Source: an uncultured Trichococcus sp.
GTDB lineage: Bacteria > Bacillota > Bacilli > Lactobacillales > Aerococcaceae
Assembly: GCF_963667775.1 (NCBI RefSeq)
Contig: NZ_OY764015.1
Span: 874,501 to 938,500 of the forward strand
DNA length: 64,000 bases
Direction: 5' to 3'
Shown here: positions 52,747 through 63,340 of the stretch, piece after piece
Layout: every line of letters begins with the position of its first letter
Numbering within the stretch: the stretch's first letter is position 1
Made by a program: the position numbers and the translations under genes
Notes under the pieces: model-generated
Databases searched by the model: none
Seen by the model: the letters and a program-made list of their open reading frames with translations, nothing else
What the model was told of the DNA's origin: nothing

Positions 52747-52774
52747 GAAGCCAATGCAGTTAAGCGTTGGCTTC
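52747..52774 (-). other. Hairpin between dnaK and dnaJ
   Basis: GAAGCCAA / TTGGCTTC stem with a 12-base interior that can extend further; followed by CTCTCAC rather than a T-run, so more likely an attenuator or processing site than a strong terminator. Confidence 0.5.
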
Positions 52775-52790
52775 CTCCCGTTAGAGTTGA

Positions 52791-54638
<1,848 letters not shown>

Positions 54639-54656
54639 TTATGTTTGTTAATGAAT

Positions 54657-55193
54657 TTATTGTGATACAACGACCATTGCTGGCCTTAATACGCGTTCTT
54701 TCAAAGTGTATCCTTTTTGAATTACCGCGACAACCGTATCAGGCGTTTGCCCTTCGGCAGCCGGTTGCACTTGAATGGATTGATGGAAATTCGGATCGAA
54801 AGGCTGATCGATCGGATCGATGGCGGAAATCCCTTCTTTGGCAAAAGCTTCCGTGAACAGGTTCATGACCATTTCCAAACCTTTCTTCAGGTTCACAGCT
54901 TTTTCATCTTCAACTTCAATCGCTAATGCGCGCTCAAGACTGTCCATCACAGGCAACAATTCCTGCGCCAATGACTGGGAACGGTATTTCGCCGCATCTT
55001 GCCGTTCTTTCGCGTTACGCTTCTGGATATTGGCTAGTTCTGCCTGCAGACGCAATAAGCGGTCTTCCGTTTCGGACAAGGTTGCCTGCAATGCTTCAAC
55101 CTCACTTACTTCTGTAACTGTTTCTTGGCCTTCTTCCACCGTTGTCTCAGCGGTAGATTGCTGTTGGTCCACTAATTCTTCGTTATTGTCCAC
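54657..55193 (-). CDS. grpE: Nucleotide exchange factor GrpE
   Basis: 178 residues. Long helical N-terminal coil (about 30-90) and the GrpE beta domain (ISAIDPIDQPFDPNFHQSIQ). Releases ADP from DnaK. Confidence 0.95.
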   Translation of the reverse strand: MDNNEELVDQQQSTAETTVEEGQETVTEVSEVEALQATLSETEDRLLRLQAELANIQKRNAKERQDAAKYRSQSLAQELLPVMDSLERALAIEVEDEKAVNLKKGLEMVMNLFTEAFAKEGISAIDPIDQPFDPNFHQSIQVQPAAEGQTPDTVVAVIQKGYTLKERVLRPAMVVVSQ

Positions 55194-55215
55194 TTCAAAA
55201 TCTCCTTTGTCGTGC

Positions 55216-56250
55216 TTATTTGTTCAGATCATTCAAGCTATCAGAAAGTTCATAGCGCATAAATTTCATGATGCTGATCATTTTTTGGTAAGGCATATTG
55301 GTTGGCCCCAGTAATGCGATCAGGCCTTTACCGTTGCCGGCCGTGTCATAGGTAGCCGTAATCAGACTAAAATTATGCAGCAGCTCATTGTTTAATTCCG
55401 TTCCGATTTTGACCCCGACGCCATCGTTGGAGTTTGAAAAAAGCGCATGGATATCCGGAGAACCGTTCAGCATGCTTAAAATGGCTTTGACTTTATTCTT
55501 GTCCATTGTCGCATCCAAATGGTTCAGAAGATTCATGCTGCCGCCTACATGGAAGCGGTCATGCTCCAACTTTGCCACGATGTCATTGAAGATCGCTGTA
55601 AAATCGATTTTTGCATCGACGTACTTCCGGATAATCACCGGAATATCCGTTTGCAGTTTGACGAATACTTCCTGCAGCGTGCGGCCGACCAGTTCCTGAT
55701 TGAAGATATTGACGATTTTTTCGATCTCAGCGGCTGAGAAGCCCGGCGAAACAGAAAAAATCTGATTTTCCACATGTCCTTTGTCAGTCACCAATATCGC
55801 CATCACATGCCCTTCATTGAGAGGGACCAGTCGAAAGCCCGTCAAGTGGCTATCCTTTGTTTCAGGTCCGATCGCCAAGGCAGTGTAATTCGTCAAAAAG
55901 GACAACATTTCAGCTGACTTTTCGACGACCTGCTGCACTTCACGGTAAGGATTCTGAAAGCCGTGCTTGATCATTTGCTTGACCTCATCAGCGACTTCTT
56001 CGCTTTCTTTGCCTAAAAGTTGATCAACATAGTAGCGGTAGCCTCGGATGGAAGGTATCCTGCCGGATGAAGAATGCATCTTTTCCAGGAAGCCCAGTTC
56101 TTCGATCCGCATCATTTCGTTACGGATCGTTGCGGAACTTAAAGGTAAACAAGATTCCTTGAGGAGCGTCTTCGAACCGATCGGCTCCTCGAATTCGATG
56201 TAATGCCTGACAATTAAATCCAAAATTAGCAACTGTCTTTCTGTTAACAA
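55216..56250 (-). CDS. hrcA: Heat-inducible repressor HrcA
   Basis: 344 residues. N-terminal winged helix LTERQLLILDLIVRHYIEF...SATIRNEMM and the C-terminal GAF-like domain. Represses the operon by binding CIRCE. I prefer TTG 56250: GAGG is eight bases upstream and family members start M(L)LTERQ; GTG 56259 in frame is the alternative. Confidence 0.93.
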   Translation of the reverse strand: MLTERQLLILDLIVRHYIEFEEPIGSKTLLKESCLPLSSATIRNEMMRIEELGFLEKMHSSSGRIPSIRGYRYYVDQLLGKESEEVADEVKQMIKHGFQNPYREVQQVVEKSAEMLSFLTNYTALAIGPETKDSHLTGFRLVPLNEGHVMAILVTDKGHVENQIFSVSPGFSAAEIEKIVNIFNQELVGRTLQEVFVKLQTDIPVIIRKYVDAKIDFTAIFNDIVAKLEHDRFHVGGSMNLLNHLDATMDKNKVKAILSMLNGSPDIHALFSNSNDGVGVKIGTELNNELLHNFSLITATYDTAGNGKGLIALLGPTNMPYQKMISIMKFMRYELSDSLNDLNK

Positions 56251-56265
56251 GATTTTCACCTCACT

Positions 56266-56292
56266 TTAGCACTTGACCACAATGAGTGCTAA
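56266..56292. promoter_or_regulatory. CIRCE operator
   Basis: TTAGCACTT, nine bases, GAGTGCTAA: the standard HrcA site with one changed base in the left arm, between the promoter and hrcA. Confidence 0.92.
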
Positions 56293-56301
56293 CCATAAAT
56301 A

Positions 56302-56330
56302 AATTTATCACGGGTAACAGGCTTTGTCAA
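56302..56330 (-). promoter_or_regulatory. Sigma-A promoter of the heat-shock operon
   Basis: Minus strand TTGACA, 17-bp spacer, TAAATT, ten bases before the CIRCE element. Confidence 0.85.
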
Positions 56331-56385
56331 CGGAATACAATCATTTTTCATAACATTATCGGCACTCTGCAGGCAACGGACTGAT

Positions 56386-57516
56386 TCACATCAAGAAAGA
56401 ACGGAATACTTCGTTACCGAGGAAAACGCCGCTCTGGGTCAAGCGGATCCTGTCGCCATCGATCATCAACAGGCCTTCCGCGACCAAATCCGAAATGACG
56501 GCAGCGTACTGATCCAACAGCGATATCTGGAATTTATCGGCAAAATGCTGTTGACTGACACCAACCATCGTACGCAGCCCCAGAATCATTTCTTCTTCCA
56601 TCTGTTCATTTTTCGATAACTTTTGCTGTCGGATGATCGGCAGATTATTTTCTCGCAAAGGCGCCAGATACTGCTGGATTGGTCCGTGATTGTGGTAACG
56701 GATTCCATCGATATAGCCGTGCGCACCTGCCCCGAAACCGAAATAGGACTCATTTTTCCAATAAGTGAGATTATGCTGAGATTCATAGCCCGGCAGTGCA
56801 AAGTTTGAGATTTCGTATTGGTTCCTGCGGTTTTTTGACATCGTCTCGATAGCCAAGGCGTACATATCGGCCTCTGTGTCTTCCGAAGGCAACGGCAGTT
56901 TACCTTGACGCATCAAGTTATAGAACACCGTTTTGTTCTCAAGAATCAAGGCGTAGATCGAGTAATGCGGCAAATCCAATTCCAGTGCTTTATTCAGGCT
57001 GTCTTGAAAATCGGCCATCGTTTGATTCGGCAGTCGGAAAATCAGGTCGATGGTCATATTTTCGAATCCAGCTTTGCGGGCATCGGCTACAGACGTATAT
57101 ACTTGCTCGGCAGTATGGATGCGGCCGATTTTTTTCAAGATGTCGTTATTGAAGGATTGGACTCCCATACTCAAACGGTTGACCCCATGATCACGCATGA
57201 TCTTCAGCTTCTCGAACGACACACTTTCCGGATTGGCTTCCATCGTGAATTCGGCACCTTTCGGCAAATTGTAGGTACTGCGGATGCCGTTCAACAGTCT
57301 CTCCAGCTGGTGCTCATTCAGTGTCGTTGGTGTGCCTCCGCCGATATAAAATGTGCTGATCGTTTCTTCAGGGTGCAGCTGCTTCGACAACTGCATTTCC
57401 TTGATCAAAGCATCCACATATTCATCAACCGGTTGCCCTTCCAAAAACACTTTATTGAAATCGCAATAGAAACAGATATGCTCGCAGAACGGGATGTGCA
57501 AATAAGCGGCTGCCAT
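56386..57516 (-). CDS. hemW: HemW-type radical SAM heme chaperone
   Basis: 376 residues. Radical SAM cluster motif C-x3-C-x2-C in HIPFCEHICFYCDF (about 11-18), FYIGGGTPT and the C-terminal YFGFGAGAHGY. Formerly called coproporphyrinogen oxidase-like HemN; HemW lacks the fourth cysteine of true HemN. Starts right after the ribF stop codon. Confidence 0.9.
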   Translation of the reverse strand: MAAAYLHIPFCEHICFYCDFNKVFLEGQPVDEYVDALIKEMQLSKQLHPEETISTFYIGGGTPTTLNEHQLERLLNGIRSTYNLPKGAEFTMEANPESVSFEKLKIMRDHGVNRLSMGVQSFNNDILKKIGRIHTAEQVYTSVADARKAGFENMTIDLIFRLPNQTMADFQDSLNKALELDLPHYSIYALILENKTVFYNLMRQGKLPLPSEDTEADMYALAIETMSKNRRNQYEISNFALPGYESQHNLTYWKNESYFGFGAGAHGYIDGIRYHNHGPIQQYLAPLRENNLPIIRQQKLSKNEQMEEEMILGLRTMVGVSQQHFADKFQISLLDQYAAVISDLVAEGLLMIDGDRIRLTQSGVFLGNEVFRSFLM

Positions 57517-58479
57517 TTAGAGTGTCACCTCGTCCAAGGGGTGGTCCTGAAAATAGGCGATCGTGTCCGCTTCATCGCTTTTCAGCTGCGCAATCAGCTG
57601 TTCAACTCCCGAAAATTTGATTTCGCTGCGGATAAAATGGTGCCATCTGACAGCTACGTCTTCTCCGTAAATCATTTTATCGAAGTCCAGTATGTACACC
57701 TCAACGGTCTTGTCGCGGCCAGCTTCAAAAGTGATGTTGTGCCCGATCGAAGCTGTACCGCGATACCAAGTTCCGTTCACCCTGATGCTTACGATGTATA
57801 CGCCGTTCCTGGGCAACCGTGTATGCTTTTCGGTCTGGATATTTGCAGTCGGGAAACCCAACAATCTGCCTCTCGCATCGCCATGGATGACCGTACCTTC
57901 AATCTGGTAGACATAGCCTAAATATTCATTCGCTTTTTCCATGTTCCCTTCGTTTAATGCTTCCCGGATATGCGTGGAACTGATTTTTTCGGTTTCGCTC
58001 TTCAATTCGGCAACTTCGATGACTTCAAAGCGTCCTTTAGCATAGTGCACTAATTGTTTCATATCCGCTATTTCTCTCGGGCCATAAGTATAATCGAAAC
58101 CGGCGACGACTGCGGCAGCACGCAAGCCGCAAATGTACTGGTCGACGAATTCCTGCGGCCTTAATGAGGCAAACGCAGATGTGAAAGAGATGACGAAGAA
58201 ATAATCAACGCCCAAGCTCTCCAATATTTCGGCTTTGCGGCTGACGGTCGACAAATACTGCATCGTTTCCGGATTCATCTTCTGGAATACGATACTCGGA
58301 TGATGATTGAAACTCATGACGGCAAGTTTCAGCTTCTTCTTTTCGGCAACTTCCTTTGCTCTTTTGATCACTTCTTGATGTCCTCTATGGACGCCATCAA
58401 AGTATCCCAAAGCCAGCACGATTTGCTCGTCAGGCATCTTTTTTTGGTCATAGGGATGATGCATATGGATTATTTCCAT
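57517..58479 (-). CDS. ribF: Bifunctional riboflavin kinase / FAD synthetase
   Basis: 320 residues. FAD synthetase domain with GYFDGVHRGHQ (HxGH-type) near residue 30 and VSFTSAFASLRPQEFVD; riboflavin kinase domain with GFPTANI near 215 and the C-terminal IRSEIKFSGVEQLIAQL. ATG 58479; GGAG is 11 bases upstream. The longer open frame is truB shadow. Confidence 0.95.
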   Translation of the reverse strand: MEIIHMHHPYDQKKMPDEQIVLALGYFDGVHRGHQEVIKRAKEVAEKKKLKLAVMSFNHHPSIVFQKMNPETMQYLSTVSRKAEILESLGVDYFFVISFTSAFASLRPQEFVDQYICGLRAAAVVAGFDYTYGPREIADMKQLVHYAKGRFEVIEVAELKSETEKISSTHIREALNEGNMEKANEYLGYVYQIEGTVIHGDARGRLLGFPTANIQTEKHTRLPRNGVYIVSIRVNGTWYRGTASIGHNITFEAGRDKTVEVYILDFDKMIYGEDVAVRWHHFIRSEIKFSGVEQLIAQLKSDEADTIAYFQDHPLDEVTL

Positions 58480-58501
58480 TGCGTTAACAACTCCTTGCTG
58501 A

Positions 58502-59413
58502 TTATGATAGGAACATTTTCCTGGGTTTGATGAAAGCGGCTTTGGTCGGATGCTGTTCGTACATCGCCACGATTTTTCCCTGATAGGTGAACAAAACCGG
58601 GGCATCCATCGTTTCGAACGGCCCCGCTTTCGGCAGTACCGCACCATTTTTCACTTTATCCCACATTTCATCATCGAGCGCAACTTGCCGATATGTTGCG
58701 AATACCGAGTCGATCGGTTTCAGATGCGCGTCAATTTCGTTGTTCGCCATCGCTTCAGCCACTTGCTGCAACGTCAGGCAATCGTCTTTCGTGAAGGCTC
58801 CGCTCATCGTGCGGGTTAAACTTGACATGTAAGCCGGATAACCCAAGGCTGCGCCCAGATCGACGGCCAAGGTCCTCACATAGGTCCCTTTTCCGCAAGT
58901 GACCCGGAAACACCAGGACATCGTTTCGTCTTCCGCATGATAGACAGGTTCCGAAATCCGCTCAAAACGCATAACGTGGATGGTCCTTTGCGGTCTTTCA
59001 ACAGTCAATCCTTTGCGGGCGTACTCGTACAGTCTTTTCCCGTTCACCTTGACTGCGGAATACATCGGAGGAACTTGGATGCTTTCTCCAACCATGGATT
59101 CCATCGCTGCATCGATTTCAGCCAAAGGCAGTGCTTGATCGACAGGAGCTTTCGCGATTGTTTCACCTTGGCTGTCCTCAGTCGTCGTAGCGACCCCGAT
59201 AGTGATTTCCCCTTCGTAGGCTTTGTCCGTGTCCGTCAAAAATTCGACGACTTTTGTCGCTTTCCCGATGCAGATCGGCAAAACGCCATCCACTTCCGGA
59301 TCCAAAGTCCCGGTATGCCCGACTTTTTTTGTTTTCAGTATTTTTCTCAGTTTGAACACGCAGTCGTGACTTGTCATGCCGCGTTCTTTCCATAAAGGTA
59401 ATATTCCGTCCAT
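58502..59413 (-). CDS. truB: tRNA pseudouridine synthase B
   Basis: 303 residues. Catalytic Asp in GHTGTLDPEVDGVLPIC, TYVRTLAVDLG, LTRTMSGAF and a short C-terminal PUA-like end. Makes pseudouridine 55 in the T-loop of tRNAs. Twenty-two bases before ribF. Confidence 0.95.
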   Translation of the reverse strand: MDGILPLWKERGMTSHDCVFKLRKILKTKKVGHTGTLDPEVDGVLPICIGKATKVVEFLTDTDKAYEGEITIGVATTTEDSQGETIAKAPVDQALPLAEIDAAMESMVGESIQVPPMYSAVKVNGKRLYEYARKGLTVERPQRTIHVMRFERISEPVYHAEDETMSWCFRVTCGKGTYVRTLAVDLGAALGYPAYMSSLTRTMSGAFTKDDCLTLQQVAEAMANNEIDAHLKPIDSVFATYRQVALDDEMWDKVKNGAVLPKAGPFETMDAPVLFTYQGKIVAMYEQHPTKAAFIKPRKMFLS

Positions 59414-59447
59414 ATGTCTGCAACCTACTTTCTTCTACAACTAACCT

Positions 59448-59456
59448 ATTATAGCA
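59448..59456 (-). promoter_or_regulatory. Extended -10 promoter of truB-ribF-hemW
   Basis: Minus strand TGCTATAAT, 35 bases before the truB ATG. Confidence 0.55.
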
Positions 59457-59535
59457 TAATCTATTCTACATGAAAAAACATCAAGATTAGAAGAATATGC
59501 TTACAATCGCAATGAGAACTGCGTTACTTTTTCCG

Positions 59536-59541
59536 TATAAT
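59536..59541 (+). promoter_or_regulatory. -10 element of degV
   Basis: TATAAT about 45 bases upstream of the degV start; no convincing -35. Confidence 0.4.
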
Positions 59542-59585
59542 CTGCTATGCTTAAGGAAATACGACAGTAATTAAGGAGAATCAAT

Positions 59586-60437
59586 ATGCCAAACTTCAAA
59601 ATAGTGACCGATTCCACAACGGAATTGTCCCCAGAAGAAATTGACAGATACGGAATCACCGTAATTCCGCTTTCATCTATGATCGATAATGTCATTTATT
59701 ACGACGGCATCACCATAACCAAACCTGAATTCCTCGAAAAAATGATGAACAGCAAGGAATTGCCAAAATCCTCCCAACCAGCCATGGGGACGTTCTTGGA
59801 TAAATACAATGAACTGACAGCGGATGGCAGTGAAGTTCTGTCCATCCATGTGACTGAGACATTGAGCGGAACCGTGAATTCCGCTCACCAGGCGGCTAAA
59901 CTCGCCCACGGCAACGTGACGGTCATCGATTCACAGTTTTGCGCAAGAGCTACCGCCTTCCAAGTTTTGGAAGCCGCAAAATGTTCCTCAGAAGGATTGA
60001 CGGTTGCGGAAGCATTGCCTCGGGTCACCTCCGTTAAGGAACGCACCCTCCTTTACATCTGCATCGTCAACCTGGAAAACATGGTCAAGGGCGGACGCAT
60101 CGGAAAAACGATGGGGCGCATCACGACGTTGCTGAATATCAAAGCGAACCTTAAAATGATCGATGGCGCGTTGACTACCGACATCAAAGGCCGCGGTACC
60201 AAAGCAATCGTAAAACGCTACGAAGAGATCATCGAAGAACTGAAACAAAAATATTTGGATGTCGAAGCGATCGGAATCACGCATGACGGTTTGTCGGAAT
60301 ATTCGAACCAAATCATCGGCATGCTGAAAAACGCCTTCCCTAATGCCCGGATGTACACGTCATATGCCAGCGCAAGCGTCATGACCCATGCCGGCCCCGA
60401 AGCCGTATCCTTCCAATTCCTGATGAAAAACAAATAA
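59586..60437 (+). CDS. DegV family fatty-acid-binding protein
   Basis: 283 residues. FKIVTDSTTELSPEEIDRYGI, TSQPAMGTF-type SQPAMGTFLD and HVTETLSGT are the DegV signature segments; a C-terminal NAMRYTSYASASV-like NARMYTSYASASVMTHAGPEA closes the lipid pocket. DegV (FakB-like) proteins present bound fatty acid to FakA kinase. AAGGAG seven bases before ATG. Only plus-strand gene in the right flank. Confidence 0.92.
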   Translation: MPNFKIVTDSTTELSPEEIDRYGITVIPLSSMIDNVIYYDGITITKPEFLEKMMNSKELPKSSQPAMGTFLDKYNELTADGSEVLSIHVTETLSGTVNSAHQAAKLAHGNVTVIDSQFCARATAFQVLEAAKCSSEGLTVAEALPRVTSVKERTLLYICIVNLENMVKGGRIGKTMGRITTLLNIKANLKMIDGALTTDIKGRGTKAIVKRYEEIIEELKQKYLDVEAIGITHDGLSEYSNQIIGMLKNAFPNARMYTSYASASVMTHAGPEAVSFQFLMKNK

Positions 60438-60441
60438 GAAA

Positions 60442-60556
60442 AGCGGAATAAGCCGCTCTGCCTCGAAAGAAATTTAGGAAATCTGGCCCTGAATGAGCAT
60501 CGTAGAGCGCAATGGGTCAGATTTATCTAATTTCCGAGAGGCAGGCTTATTCCGCT
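60442..60556. repeat. 115-bp near-perfect palindromic element
   Basis: Arms begin AGCGGAATAAGCC and end GGCTTATTCCGCT; inside, CTGCCTC/GAGGCAG, GAAATTTAG/CTAATTTC and AAATCTG/CAGATTT also pair. The loop is about 30 bases. No T-run follows. Looks like a mobile intergenic repeat (MITE-like) or structured RNA. Confidence 0.7.
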
Positions 60557-60642
60557 AGCCATAATTTTGGATGCACCAAACATCTTGCAAATGTATAATG
60601 CACCAAGGGCGATGCACTTTTCCGTTGACATTATTTTATATG

Positions 60643-60686
60643 AAAAAAATGCCGCTATCTCCCGGATGGGAAATAGCGGCATTTTT
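60643..60686. terminator. Bidirectional terminator
   Basis: ATGCCGCTAT / ATAGCGGCAT perfect 10-bp stem flanked by A7 and T5 runs; serves the DUF1294 gene (minus) and possibly degV (plus). Confidence 0.85.
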
Positions 60687-60690
60687 GTTC

Positions 60691-60954
60691 TCATACGAAT
60701 ACGAAATAGGTTGTCATCCCGGTCAAGAGTGTGCCCAAAACGAAGACTACCTTGAAAGTCAGGTGTTTGGTTTTATGCCGGAAGTGTTGCATCCCCAGCA
60801 GTCCGCCCAGTCCGCCGCCGAAAAGTCCCAACAGGAGCAGATTGCGCTCCGGTATGCGCCAAACTTTTTGCCGCGCTTTCTTTTTGTCGATGCCCATCAT
60901 AATGAAAAGCAATATATTCACCATGATGAAGTAAATGAGCACTGGATCTCTCAT
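60691..60954 (-). CDS. DUF1294 membrane protein
   Basis: 87 residues, two or three transmembrane helices. MGIDKKKARQKVWRIPE and GGGLGGLLGMQHFRHKTKH are the family hallmarks. Function unknown. ATG overlaps the pepT stop codon (TGATG). Confidence 0.85.
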   Translation of the reverse strand: MRDPVLIYFIMVNILLFIMMGIDKKKARQKVWRIPERNLLLLGLFGGGLGGLLGMQHFRHKTKHLTFKVVFVLGTLLTGMTTYFVFV

Positions 60955-62192
60955 CACTTTCCGTACCCTTGACTTTGTCTGATGATTTCTACGATGACCG
61001 CAACGGCCTTCTCCATTGATTGAACAGACACAAATTCATAACGTCCGTGGAAATTTTCTCCCCCGGCAAAAATATTCGGAGTCGGCAAGCCCATGAAGGA
61101 CAATTTTGAACCATCCGTACCGCCGCGGATCGGTTCGATGATCGGGGTGATCCCCACTGACTTCATCGCTGCTTCCGCCAGAGCGACTGGACGCATGTCT
61201 TCCCTCAGCACTTCCCCCATGTTGTAGTACTGATCGTGCACTTCTATAGTGATGCGATCTTCAGCCAATTCCTTGTTCATCTGTTCCGCCAACGTGAGCA
61301 TGGTCATTTTCCTGTTCTCAAAAAGTTCCTTGTCATGGTCCCTGATGATGTAGGTCATCTTGCTTTCTTCCACATTGCCTTCAATGCCTAACAGGTGATA
61401 GAAACCTTCGCGCTTTTCGGTTTTTTCGGGCACTTCATTTTGTGGCAAAGCGCTGTCGTAAGCGATGGCCAGCTTGATCGCATTCACCATCGTGTCCTTG
61501 GCAGTTCCAGGATGCACATTTTTACCGTGGATCGTAACGATGGCTTGTGCAGCATTGAAACTTTCGTATTCAAGCTCACCCAACGGACCACCATCCATCG
61601 TATAGGCAAAGTCGCAGCCGAAACCGGCCACATCGAAAAGATCAGCTCCACGACCGATTTCTTCATCGGGCCCGAAAGCGACTTTGATGTCCCCATGCTC
61701 TATGTCATCTGCAGCTTTTATGGCTTCCAATGCTGTGATGATTTCAGCGATGCCGGCTTTGTCATCCGCACCCAACAACGTTTTTCCGTCGGTAGTGATC
61801 AACGTCTGACCGATATAGTTCTTCAAAGAAGGGAAATCCTTCGGCGAAAGGAGCACTTGTGCTTCCGCATCCAAAATCAGATCGTTGCCCGCATAGTGAT
61901 CCCAAATAAGCGGATTTACATTTGCAGCCTCGAAATCAGCTGTGTCCATATGGGCGATGAACCCGATTACAGGGAACTCTTTTTCTGAGTTGCGCGGCAA
62001 AAGTGCAGTCACAAAACCATTGGCTACATTGTATTGGATATCCGAAAGTCCGATTGCTTCCAATTCCGGCATCAGAACCATTTTTGCGAAATCCACCTGG
62101 CTTTGGGTAGAAGGCACGGTCAAACTTTTTTCATCCGATCTTGTCTCAAATTGTATATATTTTAAAAAACGGTCCACTAATTTTTTTTGCAT
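60954..62192 (-). CDS. pepT: Peptidase T (tripeptidase)
   Basis: 412 residues, M20 zinc aminopeptidase cutting tripeptides. FIAHMDTADF, TLLGADDKAG, FGPDEEIGRGAD, and EPIRGGTDGSKLSFMGLPTPN give the di-zinc and base residues. Start ATG 62192, distant GAGAGG upstream. Confidence 0.95.
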   Translation of the reverse strand: MQKKLVDRFLKYIQFETRSDEKSLTVPSTQSQVDFAKMVLMPELEAIGLSDIQYNVANGFVTALLPRNSEKEFPVIGFIAHMDTADFEAANVNPLIWDHYAGNDLILDAEAQVLLSPKDFPSLKNYIGQTLITTDGKTLLGADDKAGIAEIITALEAIKAADDIEHGDIKVAFGPDEEIGRGADLFDVAGFGCDFAYTMDGGPLGELEYESFNAAQAIVTIHGKNVHPGTAKDTMVNAIKLAIAYDSALPQNEVPEKTEKREGFYHLLGIEGNVEESKMTYIIRDHDKELFENRKMTMLTLAEQMNKELAEDRITIEVHDQYYNMGEVLREDMRPVALAEAAMKSVGITPIIEPIRGGTDGSKLSFMGLPTPNIFAGGENFHGRYEFVSVQSMEKAVAVIVEIIRQSQGYGK

Positions 62193-62206
62193 GCATTGAC
62201 ATCCTC

Positions 62207-63340
62207 TCACAATTGACTATCGAAAATGAAAGGATCCGTATTGATTTCGGAAGAGATGACTTCCAGATCCCACTCATTTTCTTTTTTCCATTCATTGAAT
62301 AATTCAAATAATTTTGGTTTACAGATTTGCTCGATATGATGGCCTGGGTCTATGACAGTCAGTCCATCAGCCTGCATATCGTGGGCAGTGTGGTAGTAGA
62401 CATCGCCCGTGATGTACACATCCGCCCCCTTCTTGATTGCTTTCCGGTAATATTTGCCGGCATCTCCGCCACAGATGGCCACGCGGCTGATCGTCTGATC
62501 CAAATCGGCTGCGATGAAACGCATGCCCTCGATCTGGAAAACATCCTTGACGTACTGGATAAAGGAGCGCAAAGACATCGGCAAAGCCAAATTACCGACC
62601 CTTCCCAAGCCGTACTCGCGTTGGAAATTATTGATTGTATAGACTTCGTAGACAGGCTCTTCGTACGGATGCGATTCTTGCAGTGCCTCCAAAACGTCAG
62701 CCAAATATTTGTCTTCGACGACCATCTCGATTTTCTTCTCTTGGACTTCCTCCGGCTCATTGACATGGCCGATGGCAGGCTTTGCGCCCTCCATTGGCGT
62801 GAAGCGGCCAACTCCTTGTGCCTCAAAGGAGCAGTGGCTATATTCGTCGGAAATGTTCCCCGCTCCCGCATCGGTCATAGCCAATCGGACACGATTGCAG
62901 TCAGCATTCGGCACACATACCGATATTTTTTTCACAGGAACACGCTTCGTGACATCCATGATTTCAACATCCAACAGCCCCAAAGCATCAGAAAGCCAAT
63001 CATTCATTCCGTTATTCGCATTGTCAAGATTCGTGTGGGCCGCATACACGCTGATGTCATGCTTCAGAAGATCGACGTACATTTTCGTTTGCTTATCTGA
63101 CACATCCAAATTTTTTAGCGGTCTGTATATCGGCGGATGATGGGAGAAAATAAAATCGACTTGCTTTTCGATGGCTTCCTGAACGATTTCCGGACGGACA
63201 TCCAGTGTCACCAAAATACGGCGGACAGGACGGCTCAAATCGCCCAAATGAAGTCCCACCGGATCCCCATCCTCTGCCAACCAAGTTGGAACATGCGATT
63301 CGAATAATTCGATGAATTCATAACCAGTAATGCTTTTCAT
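62207..63340 (-). CDS. Nif3-like dinuclear metal protein (YqfO type)
   Basis: 377 residues. Metal-binding His/Asp/Glu: VDFIFSHHPPIYRPL, AAHTNLDNANNGMNDWL, and C-terminal YITGDVYYHTAHDM. A PII/YqfO-like insertion (about 125-230) is present. Hydrolase-like protein of uncertain role. ATGA overlap with trmK. Confidence 0.92.
   Translation of the reverse strand: MKSITGYEFIELFESHVPTWLAEDGDPVGLHLGDLSRPVRRILVTLDVRPEIVQEAIEKQVDFIFSHHPPIYRPLKNLDVSDKQTKMYVDLLKHDISVYAAHTNLDNANNGMNDWLSDALGLLDVEIMDVTKRVPVKKISVCVPNADCNRVRLAMTDAGAGNISDEYSHCSFEAQGVGRFTPMEGAKPAIGHVNEPEEVQEKKIEMVVEDKYLADVLEALQESHPYEEPVYEVYTINNFQREYGLGRVGNLALPMSLRSFIQYVKDVFQIEGMRFIAADLDQTISRVAICGGDAGKYYRKAIKKGADVYITGDVYYHTAHDMQADGLTVIDPGHHIEQICKPKLFELFNEWKKENEWDLEVISSEINTDPFIFDSQL

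Noticed and set aside
56905-57921. 338-codon plus-strand frame across hemW and ribF
   Set aside because: Antisense to two conserved enzymes; no start signal.
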